This document shows, piece after piece, positions 51,253 to 59,817 of a DNA stretch of 64,000 nt. Source of the DNA: Ruegeria arenilitoris (GTDB taxonomy: Bacteria > Pseudomonadota > Alphaproteobacteria > Rhodobacterales > Rhodobacteraceae); the NCBI RefSeq assembly GCF_042675705.1, contig NZ_JBHTJJ010000012.1; one strand, written 5' to 3'. Each line of letters opens with the position of its first letter. Within the stretch, counting starts at the first letter, position 1. A program made the position numbers and the translations under genes. Under the pieces are notes generated by a model. The model did not search any database. It was given only the letters and a program-made list of their open reading frames with translations, and was not told where the DNA came from.

Positions 51253-52470
51253 ATGCTGAAAAGCAAGGCTTCTCAAAACTCGCTGGACCAACGGAATGCC
51301 ACGCGCCTGCGGGTGTTGGAGCATATCCGAACCAAGGGGTCGATTTCGCGGATCGATATCGCATCGGCCCTGCAGACCAGCCCGGCCACCGTCACCGCCG
51401 CAACCGCTGACCTGATTTCCGCCGGCCTGGTCCGAGAGACCGAGGGCGAGGCGCATTCCAGATCGGCCAAACGCGGGCGGCCGCGGGTTCTTCTGCAACT
51501 GGACGGGCCCTCCTATCTTGTGGCGGGTCTCAAGGTTGCGCGTCAGGTCATCTCGGTCATCCTGGTCGATTTCGAAGGCAACGAAGTCACCTCGCACATG
51601 TACGCGCTGCAAGATGCCAGAATGTCTCCACGCGATTTCGTCCGCACCGTGCGCCTTGCGCTTGAGGAGACCTGCGCAAAGATCGACCGTACGATCGACG
51701 GGCTTTCAGGTGTTTCCATAGGCATCGCCGGTTTGGTCGATGCCGAGAGGAATTTCGTGCACTGGTCATCTTCGATCACCGAGCGCAATGTGAACTTCGC
51801 CGCGTTTCTGGACGAAGGCCTGCCCTGCCCGGCCTTCATTGAAAACGATGCAAACCTGGTGGCCAAGGCCGAACAGCTGTTCGGGCTGGGCAAGGGCCTG
51901 TCGAACTTTCTTGTCGTCACGATCGAACACGGTGTCGGACTGGGCATCGTTCTGGACGGCAAGTTGTTCCGGGGCAACCATGGCTGCGGGGCCGAATTCG
52001 GGCACGCCAAGGTCCAGTTGGACGGGGCGCTGTGCCAATGCGGGCAACGGGGATGCCTCGAGGCCTATGTCGGCGACTACGCATTGATCCGAGAAATGAC
52101 GGTCGCCGGGCAAAGTAGCGCGCTGGAAACCGTTTCCGACATTCACGACCGCGCGCACGCCGGAGACCAACGGGCGATTTCCGTTCTGGCCCGCGCGGGC
52201 CAGATGTTCGGCTTGGGCCTGTCAAACCTCATCAATCTGTTTGCCCCCGATTGCATCATTCTGTCCGGAGCCCAGGTCAGCTTTGAGCACCTGTGTTCGG
52301 ACGACGTGATGGCGCGCATTCGAAACGGAGTAGTGAATGTCGACACCGCCCTGCCCGAGATCAAGGTACATCATTGGGGCGACCTCATGTGGGCCAAGGG
52401 CGCCGCGGCCTACGGGATCGAGCAAGTGTCGATCCTAAAGGTGCAGGAGATCGCAGCCAATGCGAGCTGA
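51253..52470 (+). CDS. xylR: ROK-family transcriptional regulator XylR
   Basis: 405 residues. N-terminal winged helix (RLRVLEHIRTKGSISRIDIA, then TSPATVTAATADLISAGLV), followed by a ROK domain: DLGGT-like region missing, with SIGIAGLVDAE, FIENDANLVAKAEQ, the catalytic-type GVGLGIVLDG and the zinc motif GHAKVQLDG then CQCGQRGCLEAY (about residues 251-275). ROK XylRs repress xylose genes until xylose binds. It is divergent from xylF. Its stop overlaps the start of the FG-GAP gene, so the two are co-transcribed. Confidence 0.88.
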   Translation: MLKSKASQNSLDQRNATRLRVLEHIRTKGSISRIDIASALQTSPATVTAATADLISAGLVRETEGEAHSRSAKRGRPRVLLQLDGPSYLVAGLKVARQVISVILVDFEGNEVTSHMYALQDARMSPRDFVRTVRLALEETCAKIDRTIDGLSGVSIGIAGLVDAERNFVHWSSSITERNVNFAAFLDEGLPCPAFIENDANLVAKAEQLFGLGKGLSNFLVVTIEHGVGLGIVLDGKLFRGNHGCGAEFGHAKVQLDGALCQCGQRGCLEAYVGDYALIREMTVAGQSSALETVSDIHDRAHAGDQRAISVLARAGQMFGLGLSNLINLFAPDCIILSGAQVSFEHLCSDDVMARIRNGVVNVDTALPEIKVHHWGDLMWAKGAAAYGIEQVSILKVQEIAANAS

Positions 52471-53971
52471 ACTCGCCTTGGTGGCGGCCTTCGCCACGAC
52501 CGCCAATGCCGATCCTGCCATCCCCCGATATCAACCGATCGACATTCCTTCTCACGTCTACGACGGCGGCTGGGAGCATTTTGTGGGTGGCGGCGTCGCG
52601 GTTTTCGACTGCAGCGGGGACGGCTTGCCGGAACTCTTCCTTGCTGGTGGGGCGAACCCATCGCAGCTGTTCCGAAACACCTCCTTGGCGCAAATCTCCT
52701 TTCAGGCAAACACGCCGGAGCCGCTGTCACTGACAGGTGTGACCGGCGCCTACCCGATGGACATCGACGGCGACGCCATCCTGGACCTTGTGGTTCTGCG
52801 CGTTGGGGCGGACCTGTTGCTCAAAGGTGGGCCCGATTGCCAGTTCAGCCCATTCGCGGGGCTTGGGTTTGACTCCGATGACCATTGGACCACGGCCTTC
52901 TCGGCAACATGGGAACCCGGGCAGACACTGCCCACTCTGGCCTTCGGAACCTATGTGGACCGCGACAATCCGAATGGCCCATTCGAGGCCTGCGGCCCCA
53001 CCCTGCTGTACCGCCCCCTTGGCGAAACCTATGGCCCGCCCGTTCGGCTGGAACCCGGATACTGTGCGCTGTCGGCTTTGTTCTCGGATTGGGGCCGGAC
53101 CGGGCGCGCGGATCTGCGGATCAGCAACGATCGGCACTACTATGTCCGAGACGGACAGGAACAGATGTGGGCGATGGAAGATACTCCGCGCCTGTATGAT
53201 CAGGCCGAAGGCTGGCTGCCCTATTCGATCTGGGGCATGGGCATCGCGTCGCGCGATCTGACGGGGGATGGCTATCCCGATGTCTACCTGACCTCGATGG
53301 GAGATCAGAAATTCCAGATTTTCGACCCCGAAGCCGGCGGTCCCACATGGCGTGATGCGACCTATGACAAGGGCACGACCGCACATCGGCCGCACATCGG
53401 CGCGGACGGGCGACCATCGACCGGTTGGCACGCGCAATTCGCGGATGTGAACAACGATGGGCGTGACGACATTTTCGTCGCGAAGGGCAATGTCGAACAG
53501 ATGCCGGATGCGGCGCAGGACGACCCCAACAGCCTGTTGCTGCAGCTGGAATCCGGTCAGTTCTTCGAATCTGCGGCTGGGGCCGGTGTGGCATCGATGG
53601 CAAAATCTCGCGGCGCCGCGCTGCAGGATCTAAACAATGACGGCTGGCTGGACCTGGTTGTGGTCAATCGCGGATCACCGGCCGAAATCTATCAGAACCA
53701 GCCCGCCACAGGGAACTGGATCATGGTGGACCTGGGCCTGCACGACGTCAATTCGCAGGCCATCGGCGCCTTTGTCGAAGTCCGGACCGGGAGCGGGGTT
53801 CAGACCCGCGAGATCACGATCGGCGGCGGCCACGCCAGCGGGATGGCAGGGCCGCAGCATTTCGGTCTGGGCAATGCCAAGACCGTGGACATTCGTGTTG
53901 TCTGGCCCGGCGGAGACCCCTCGGACTGGGAGACATACGACACCAATCGGATCATCCGACAGCGGCGCTGA
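52460..53971 (+). CDS. Secreted FG-GAP/ASPIC-UnbV (CRTAC1-like) protein
   Basis: 503 residues with a short signal peptide ending near TTANA-DP. Five calcium-loop repeats are visible: FDCSGDGLPE, MDIDGDAILD, RDLTGDGYPD, ADVNNDGRDD and QDLNNDGWLD, forming a beta-propeller. The C-terminus is an ASPIC/UnbV domain: VEVRTGSGVQTREITIGGGH and PQHFGLGNAKTVDIRVVWPGG. CRTAC1-like proteins are secreted and often encoded beside cytochrome c peroxidases, as here. It overlaps xylR and its stop touches the convergent peroxidase stop with no gap. Confidence 0.82.
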   Translation: MRAELALVAAFATTANADPAIPRYQPIDIPSHVYDGGWEHFVGGGVAVFDCSGDGLPELFLAGGANPSQLFRNTSLAQISFQANTPEPLSLTGVTGAYPMDIDGDAILDLVVLRVGADLLLKGGPDCQFSPFAGLGFDSDDHWTTAFSATWEPGQTLPTLAFGTYVDRDNPNGPFEACGPTLLYRPLGETYGPPVRLEPGYCALSALFSDWGRTGRADLRISNDRHYYVRDGQEQMWAMEDTPRLYDQAEGWLPYSIWGMGIASRDLTGDGYPDVYLTSMGDQKFQIFDPEAGGPTWRDATYDKGTTAHRPHIGADGRPSTGWHAQFADVNNDGRDDIFVAKGNVEQMPDAAQDDPNSLLLQLESGQFFESAAGAGVASMAKSRGAALQDLNNDGWLDLVVVNRGSPAEIYQNQPATGNWIMVDLGLHDVNSQAIGAFVEVRTGSGVQTREITIGGGHASGMAGPQHFGLGNAKTVDIRVVWPGGDPSDWETYDTNRIIRQRR

Positions 53972-55273
53972 TCACTTGTCGACTGGCAGCCCACTGGGCA
54001 CCCGCTGTGGTACACCCAGCCGTTCGGCGGGATCCTCCAGCGCGGCCAGAAAACTCAGGATGTCGTCAATCTCTGCATCTGACAGAGCAATCGGTTGCAG
54101 CTCGTTGGCCGCGGCGATGGCATCGACCAAGGCCGGATCCTGTAGCGGCCGTTGATCATCGGCTCCGGGAAAGGCGGGCAGCTCTGCCATTTCGATCGAG
54201 TAGCGCCGCAACGCGCCTTCGGGGTCAAGGTGGTGCCTAACCACGTCCTCGAGCCGAGTATAGGCACCATCGTGACCATAGGGCGCAGTCAGCGTCACAT
54301 TGCGCAGCGACGGCGTCCGGAACGCAAACGCATCTTCGGCTGCACGGGTTACGCGCAGTCGGCCATCATCTCGGACGTGGTTTTCAAACCGAGCAGCCTT
54401 TCCCGGGCCGATCTGCGGCATCGCGATCGCATAAAACCCGTGGTCGGTCTGAAACCACCCCGAATGGCACGATCCGCAACCGGCCTTGCCGTAAAACAGC
54501 TGCATGCCGCGCACCGCGTCGGGCGGCAGAGGTTCCTCTCCGCGCATCGCGCGATCAAAGGGGCTGTTGTCGGCACGCCATTCAAAGGCGATGAAATCGG
54601 CAATCGCGTTGGCGATGGCAACGAACGAGACCTCCTTTTCGGGGGTCACGTCGCGGAACATTCTTTGATATTCCGGAACTGCAGCCACCCGCCCGGCGAT
54701 CAGGTCCCATGCACCACCCTGTTGCGTCAGAAGGCCCAGCCGCACCGCCTTGCTGATCGGGTTTTCCGAGTAATGTCCGGCCATCTCATCCGGCGACAGA
54801 ACCGGGAACATGGCCTGAGCCGCCAATGCCGAGCGGAACCCCGGCCGCATATGCTGCCCCAACGGTGTTCTGATGCCGAAAGGTTGCTCTGGATCATCCT
54901 CTAGCCTGCCATCGTGGAAGAACGTCGTGAACTCAGTCGCGCCAAGGTTCCAAAGGGCCGGCGAATTACGCGGGATGCGCTGTTCGGGCAGGTTGTCGGG
55001 CCCAAGCCTGCGGTCGCTGCCCAGCCCCACCCCTCCTTCTCCGATGCCCAGCGACATCCCGTCCGAGGTCCCGAACCTTGGGTGGTGGCAGGTGGCGCAA
55101 CTGATGTTTTCGTTTCCCGACAGGATCGGGTCGTAGAACAGCATTTGACCCAGCTCCACGATGGCAAGGTCGGGCTCGATGAACTCGGGAGGCGGGCCCA
55201 GGTTCTGGGCCGCTGTCCCGGTGGCAAAGCTGGCGAGAACAGCCAAGGCCGATAAGGAACGGATCACGCTCAT
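53972..55273 (-). CDS. Diheme cytochrome c peroxidase/MauG-family protein
   Basis: 433 residues from ATG 55273. Signal peptide ends near GTAAQN. Heme motifs CATCH (about 60) and CGSCH (about 278); distal residues and the second-heme methionine cannot be assigned safely. Other family features are NSPALWNLG, FFHDGRLEDDPEQPFG and FRTPSLRNVTLTAPYGHDG. The family reduces peroxide or oxidises substrates and proteins in the periplasm. It overlaps the aldose epimerase gene by four bases, so it belongs to the xylB operon, an unusual place for a peroxidase. Confidence 0.87.
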   Translation of the reverse strand: MSVIRSLSALAVLASFATGTAAQNLGPPPEFIEPDLAIVELGQMLFYDPILSGNENISCATCHHPRFGTSDGMSLGIGEGGVGLGSDRRLGPDNLPEQRIPRNSPALWNLGATEFTTFFHDGRLEDDPEQPFGIRTPLGQHMRPGFRSALAAQAMFPVLSPDEMAGHYSENPISKAVRLGLLTQQGGAWDLIAGRVAAVPEYQRMFRDVTPEKEVSFVAIANAIADFIAFEWRADNSPFDRAMRGEEPLPPDAVRGMQLFYGKAGCGSCHSGWFQTDHGFYAIAMPQIGPGKAARFENHVRDDGRLRVTRAAEDAFAFRTPSLRNVTLTAPYGHDGAYTRLEDVVRHHLDPEGALRRYSIEMAELPAFPGADDQRPLQDPALVDAIAAANELQPIALSDAEIDDILSFLAALEDPAERLGVPQRVPSGLPVDK

Positions 55274-56226
55274 GCCACTGCCTCGGATATCTCGAGCATC
55301 AGCGTCTGGTGATACGGCTTGTCGGGCGTGCATATGATCGAGGGGAACGCGGGGACGTTCGGCGCATTCGGATAGCCTGATGGTTCGATACAGACCCCGG
55401 CATGCGGCGCAAATGGCGCGGACAGATGGGCGGCAGAGTAGACTTGCGCCCCGGGCTGATCTGAATGGACCGTCATCGTCAGACCCGACGGCGCCGCAAG
55501 GGTGGCAACCGGTTGGGCCACCTTGCCGCCGGTGCCGAACAGGAAGAAGTGATCGAGGTCCGTGGCGACCTGCCCGATCGGCTGGGAGGCCGAGAAATCC
55601 AGCCCGACGGATGCAGAGTCGACGATCCCGCCATGCGGTATCCCCTGATCGTCCAGCTCCAAGTGACGATCCGACGCCAACTGCAATCGGTGCTCGGAGA
55701 TGCCTTGAGCAGACCCCAACGTGTAGTAGTTGTGTTGTGCGATGCTGATCGGTGTCGGCCTGTCCGGCCAGGCGGAGATCGAATATGTCAGGCGCGGGAA
55801 TTCCAACCGGACCCTGACCTCGAAGCGCACAGCCCCCGGAAATCCGCCCACGCCGTGAGGCGAGACATGGACCAGCACCGCCTCGCGCGGCGAGAGCTGC
55901 TCGTCCTGCCAAAACTGGCGCGAGAGCCCTTCATGCCCCCCATGCAGCGTATTCGACCCTTCGTTCGCAATCAGCGCATGATGGGTGCCGTCCAAATCGA
56001 ACCCTGCGCCGCCGATCCGGTTGGCGACCCGCCCGACGAGCGCGCCCAGATAGAACGGGTCGTTCAGGTATTCAGTCGGGTCGTCATAGCCAAGGATCAG
56101 CGGTTGGCCCTTGTACCACCACCCTTGCGTGATCGCCCCATAGCCCAGCAATGACACCCGCATGTCCCCGTCTTGCAGGACGATAACCGGGATATCAGTG
56201 CAATCAGTGCGACTTTTGTTCATCAT
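55270..56226 (-). CDS. galM: Aldose 1-epimerase (mutarotase)
   Basis: 318 residues; ATGs at 56226 and 56223 both possible. GalM-fold features: GALVGRVANRIGGAGF near residue 62, LHGGHEGLSRQFW (catalytic His region) near 92, HNYYTLG near 165 and the late GVCIEPSGYPNAPN with catalytic Glu. It speeds alpha/beta interconversion of xylose after import. Overlaps xylB and the peroxidase gene, so one transcript is expected. No signal peptide, so cytoplasmic. Confidence 0.86.
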   Translation of the reverse strand: MMNKSRTDCTDIPVIVLQDGDMRVSLLGYGAITQGWWYKGQPLILGYDDPTEYLNDPFYLGALVGRVANRIGGAGFDLDGTHHALIANEGSNTLHGGHEGLSRQFWQDEQLSPREAVLVHVSPHGVGGFPGAVRFEVRVRLEFPRLTYSISAWPDRPTPISIAQHNYYTLGSAQGISEHRLQLASDRHLELDDQGIPHGGIVDSASVGLDFSASQPIGQVATDLDHFFLFGTGGKVAQPVATLAAPSGLTMTVHSDQPGAQVYSAAHLSAPFAPHAGVCIEPSGYPNAPNVPAFPSIICTPDKPYHQTLMLEISEAVA

Positions 56227-57677
56227 CCAGCCAATGGCGCCAGGGCCGTGTAATACGCTTTGTATCGTCTGTAGGCGCTGTCATAGTCTTCGGTCAAATC
56301 ACTCTGCGGTTCAATGATGGCGTCGATCTCTGGCGAGGTCATGACCTGTTCGGGCGTTGCGTCCCCGGCAGCGCACATGGCCAGCCGCGCGGCACCAGTC
56401 GCAGCCCCGAATGCGCTCCCCTTGGGCAGGGCCAGCGACACATTCAGCGTGGTGGCGATGGTCTGAAGCCAATATCGGGACCGCGCACCGCCGCCTACGG
56501 CAATCAACTGCGACGATTCGGTGCCTGTGCTCCTCAGTGCCTCAAGGCAATCCCGCATTGCAAAACCGACGCCCTCCATCACCGCCTGCACCAGATCCGC
56601 CGACCCCGAGGCGATGTCGAGGCCCAGAAAAGCCCCTCGGATGGCGCTGTCATTGTGCGGCGTCCGCTCGCCGGACAGGTAGGGCAGAAAGGTCAACGAC
56701 GACGGCCCGTTTGGCTGGGCGGGCAGCGCCCCGGCCAGCGCTTCGACCGGCTGACCGAGGTTGCGCGACAGCCAGTTCAGGCTGTTGGTCGCCGACAGGA
56801 TGACGCCCATCTGTATCCACCGGTGAGGCACCGCATGGCAAAAGCAATGAACCGCCGTCTCGGGGGCCGGTGCATAGCTGTTCCGGGCCATCAGCAGCAC
56901 ACCGGAGGTGCCAAGAGACAAAAACCCGGACCCTTCGTCGATGCTGCCGATACCGCAAGCGGCCGCGGCGTTGTCGCCAGCGCTGCCAGCGACCACAACC
57001 GGGCCGGACAGCCTCCATTCCCGAAGCAGTTCCTCCCGCAGCTCGCCACCGGGGTCGGTGCCCTCGACCAGCCGCGGCATCTGATCGGGCCTCATGTAAC
57101 CCAACTCCAGCGCCCTGTCCGACCAGTCCCGCGCGCCGACATCCAGCCAGGACGTTCCCGCGCTGTCGGACATGTCACTGACATACTCCCCGGTCAGCCA
57201 GAACCGCAGATAATCCTTCGGCAACAACACCATGGCGGTCCGGGCGAACAGGTCGGGTTCATGGGCACGGACCCATTCCAGCTTGGGCGCGGTGAACCCG
57301 GGAAACACGATATTGCCCGTGATCTCGCGCATCCCGGGGGTCTGGTCCAATTCTTTGGCCTCTTGCGCGGATCTGGTGTCATTCCACAGAATGCACGGCC
57401 GCAGGACGGCGCCGTCCCGATCCAACAGCGTTGCGCCGTGCATATGGCCGCTCAGTCCGATCGCCCGCAGTTGCGCCAGCGCATCGCCGTTTGTCTCACG
57501 CAGTCGGCCCATGACAGTTACACAGGCGTCGATCCAGTCCTGCGGGGCTTGTTCGGACCAGCCCGGTTGCGGGTTCGACGTGGCGATCTCAGCCTCGGCC
57601 TCGGCCAGAACCTGCCCGGCCTCGTCCACAAGAATTCCCCTGAGACCCGAGGTCCCCAGATCCAAACCCAGATACAC
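56223..57677 (-). CDS. xylB: Xylulokinase
   Basis: 484 residues with a GTG start at 57677, the same length as E. coli XylB. The GTG is preferred over ATG 57698 because GTGAGGGCG provides a ribosome site and the ATG would sit only two bases from the operator. FGGY-kinase features: YLGLDLGTSGLRG, GHMHGATLLDRDG near residue 70, WNDTRSAQE, AGSAGDNAAAACGIG near 228 and the C-terminal AVGGGARSRYWLQ near 383. It phosphorylates D-xylulose and feeds the pentose phosphate pathway. First gene of xylB-galM-peroxidase. Confidence 0.93.
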   Translation of the reverse strand: MYLGLDLGTSGLRGILVDEAGQVLAEAEAEIATSNPQPGWSEQAPQDWIDACVTVMGRLRETNGDALAQLRAIGLSGHMHGATLLDRDGAVLRPCILWNDTRSAQEAKELDQTPGMREITGNIVFPGFTAPKLEWVRAHEPDLFARTAMVLLPKDYLRFWLTGEYVSDMSDSAGTSWLDVGARDWSDRALELGYMRPDQMPRLVEGTDPGGELREELLREWRLSGPVVVAGSAGDNAAAACGIGSIDEGSGFLSLGTSGVLLMARNSYAPAPETAVHCFCHAVPHRWIQMGVILSATNSLNWLSRNLGQPVEALAGALPAQPNGPSSLTFLPYLSGERTPHNDSAIRGAFLGLDIASGSADLVQAVMEGVGFAMRDCLEALRSTGTESSQLIAVGGGARSRYWLQTIATTLNVSLALPKGSAFGAATGAARLAMCAAGDATPEQVMTSPEIDAIIEPQSDLTEDYDSAYRRYKAYYTALAPLAG

Positions 57678-57699
57678 GAGACGCGCCCTCACCCACATT

Positions 57700-57716
57700 A
57701 TTTTAGTTGGTAAAAT
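57700..57716. promoter_or_regulatory. Candidate XylR operator, xylB promoter
   Basis: ATTTTAGTTGGTAAAAT has perfect 6-base dyad arms (ATTTTA/TAAAAT). It matches the element upstream of xylF and lies 23 bases upstream of the xylB GTG start. Confidence 0.7.
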
Positions 57717-58061
57717 TATTAACCGAGATCAGAAAATGTCAACATCGGAATCCGGCGCGCATATTCATACGACGCAAATAGGGCGGAATGCCCGGTCCTC
57801 ACCCGGTTTCCTTGATCGGCAGCAGATCAAAAGGTTCTCCGCCAATACGCTGTTTGGGCGCTCAAGACTTAGTTCGCTGTTGGTTATCTACTCTTGCGCA
57901 TGCTGCCCTATATCTCGGAGATCGAGGCGGGTGTCTCGTTGCATGACGACCGCAGCATGGGGCATGGCTGCAATTCAACCTGCAGGGAAAACGCGCGCGT
58001 TCTTTGGGTTACGCCCATCAGGTTTGATGGATGGCGACATCCCTTTTCCGGCAAACGGGCC
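57717..58061. other. Gap between the BCCT operon and xylB
   Basis: 345 bases with no gene that can be supported. It contains the xylB promoter at the left end and the 3' end of the BCCT/30-residue transcript at the right. ATCCCT/AGGGAT arms around 58037-58068 could form a weak stem; nothing else was recognised. Confidence 0.5.
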
Positions 58062-58154
58062 TCAGGGATCCGGGCGCAGGCACAGCCAGATCAGAAAGCC
58101 CAGGTACAGAAAGACGGTGACGTTCAAAACGGTATCCAGAAACTCACCTGTCAT
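58062..58154 (-). CDS. 30-residue membrane peptide coupled to the BCCT transporter
   Basis: MTGEFLDTVLNVTVFLYLGF and ten more residues ending RPDP form one hydrophobic helix (about residues 8-26) with a charged tail. The ATG overlaps the BCCT stop as ATGA, which implies translation by the same ribosomes. The frame has a stop directly after the proline. No family was recognised. It could be a transporter subunit peptide, like other tiny proteins that accompany carriers. Confidence 0.6.
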   Translation of the reverse strand: MTGEFLDTVLNVTVFLYLGFLIWLCLRPDP

Positions 58155-59644
58155 GGTCTTTCCTCTCGCGCCAGCACCCGGAACAGACAGACCACCAGAA
58201 CCGGGACGATGAAAACAAAGGCGATCGCCGAAATAGCGATCACAGATCTCACCAGCCCGATATCTCCGACAAAGACCATGGCAAGCCCCAACGCACCCAG
58301 AATTGTCCCCCACACCGTGCGGATCCGGGGAGACGGGTTTTCATCACCACCGGTTCCGATCATCGCAAGGGTAAATCCGGCGCTGACAACGCTGGTGACC
58401 ACAAACAGAAACGCCGCGACGATGGTCGCTGTCTGCGTTAGCCCCGACAGTGGAAACCGCTGAAGCAAAGCGAATGTGGTCGCATCCAGGTTCTGCTGAT
58501 TGACCACGGACAAGGAACCTTGCTGCCGCAGCGCGTCAAAAAAACCAAGCCCACCAAACACGCCAAACCAAAGGATCGAGAACAAGGTTGGCGCGACGAT
58601 CACACCCAAAAGAAACGCCCGGATCGTTCGACCCCGGGAAATCCGGGCGATGAAGATACCGACGAATGGCGACCAGGCCAGCCACCAGATCATGTAGTTC
58701 AGAGTCCAATCCTGGAACCAGTTGACGAGGTCGTCACCAAAGAACTCGGCCGTGGCAAACCCTGCGGGCAGAACGTGGAACACGTATCGCCCGAAGCCGC
58801 TCACGATACCGTTCATCAGGTATGAGGTGGGGCCAAGGATCAACAGATAGATCATCATTGCCACGGCGATCAGCATCGCAGCATTGGACAGTTTGGCCAT
58901 GCCGTCCCCCAGATCCCGGCGCAGAGGGATGACAAAGGCCACACACATGGCGAAAAAGACCGGAAGCGTCAGAGCCGCCGAATCCGCCAAGCCAAGCAAT
59001 CCGGCCAGCCCGGTTTGCACCTGAAACACCCCCATGGCCAGCGAGCCAGCCAAACCCACGGCAATGGCAACGATTGACAGAAGGTCAAAGCCCCAGCCCA
59101 TCGCCCGCACCCACGGGGCCGACCCCAGAGCGTCGTTCAACGGCGCGCTCAGCAGCAGAGTGCCCCCACGGCGGAACGCGAAATAGGCAATGATCAGACC
59201 GACCACCCCGTAGATTGCCCAGGCATGAAAGCCCCAGTTCAGGTAGGTTACGAACAGAGCGTTTCCGGCGGCCCTCGGATCTGGCTCGTATTTTCTGAGC
59301 TCTTCGAAATGGGTCAGCGGCTCGGCCGCACCATAAAACAGCAGCCCAACCCCCATCCCGGCCGCGAACAGCATGGCGATCCATGCCGGAGTCGAAAACT
59401 CAGGCTCGGCACCATCCGGCCCCAACTGGATGCGCCCAAAGCGCGAAAAGGCCAGAAACAGCGCAACGAACAACAGGCCGCTGGCCTCGAGCATGATGAA
59501 CCAACCCCGGCTTACGAACTGCGTCGCAACCGCGGCAGACGCCAACCGGCCCAGCCCCGCCGGGTCGACAAGACCCCAAATCGCAATGCCTGCGCTGATC
59601 GCAAGCGCGATGACAAGCAGCGAGTTGGTTGATGTGCGGCGCAT
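58151..59644 (-). CDS. BCCT-family betaine/choline/carnitine transporter
   Basis: 497 residues from ATG 59644 with 12 hydrophobic helices. The sodium-site motif GMGVGLLFYGAAEPLTHF near residue 96 (GMG rather than the GIG of proton-independent carnitine exchangers) argues for Na-coupled uptake. The aromatic substrate cage is in NYMIWWLAWSPFVGIFIARISRG near residue 302 (given by NYMIWWLAWSP). Short termini suggest no osmosensing tail, so a nutritional role is more likely. Coupled to the 30-residue peptide. Confidence 0.9.
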   Translation of the reverse strand: MRRTSTNSLLVIALAISAGIAIWGLVDPAGLGRLASAAVATQFVSRGWFIMLEASGLLFVALFLAFSRFGRIQLGPDGAEPEFSTPAWIAMLFAAGMGVGLLFYGAAEPLTHFEELRKYEPDPRAAGNALFVTYLNWGFHAWAIYGVVGLIIAYFAFRRGGTLLLSAPLNDALGSAPWVRAMGWGFDLLSIVAIAVGLAGSLAMGVFQVQTGLAGLLGLADSAALTLPVFFAMCVAFVIPLRRDLGDGMAKLSNAAMLIAVAMMIYLLILGPTSYLMNGIVSGFGRYVFHVLPAGFATAEFFGDDLVNWFQDWTLNYMIWWLAWSPFVGIFIARISRGRTIRAFLLGVIVAPTLFSILWFGVFGGLGFFDALRQQGSLSVVNQQNLDATTFALLQRFPLSGLTQTATIVAAFLFVVTSVVSAGFTLAMIGTGGDENPSPRIRTVWGTILGALGLAMVFVGDIGLVRSVIAISAIAFVFIVPVLVVCLFRVLAREERP

Positions 59645-59817
59645 GGGCTTTGGTCCTTGGATTTGATCCAAGGCCGAGCGTAGAGACCCGCTTGCAACCT
59701 GTCCAGAAATCAACTTTTTCGAGAATTTTGTTTGAGAACAGCCGAATATCTGTGCCTAATGGCGGAACCGACCAACGGTGGCGGGCCGCAACGGCGCCGA
59801 GCCCGCAGGAGACGTGC

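Noticed and set aside
57698..57700. ATG at 57698 as xylB start.
   Set aside because: It has no ribosome site and would place the operator two bases from the start; GTG 57677 gives a proper site and the standard length of XylB.
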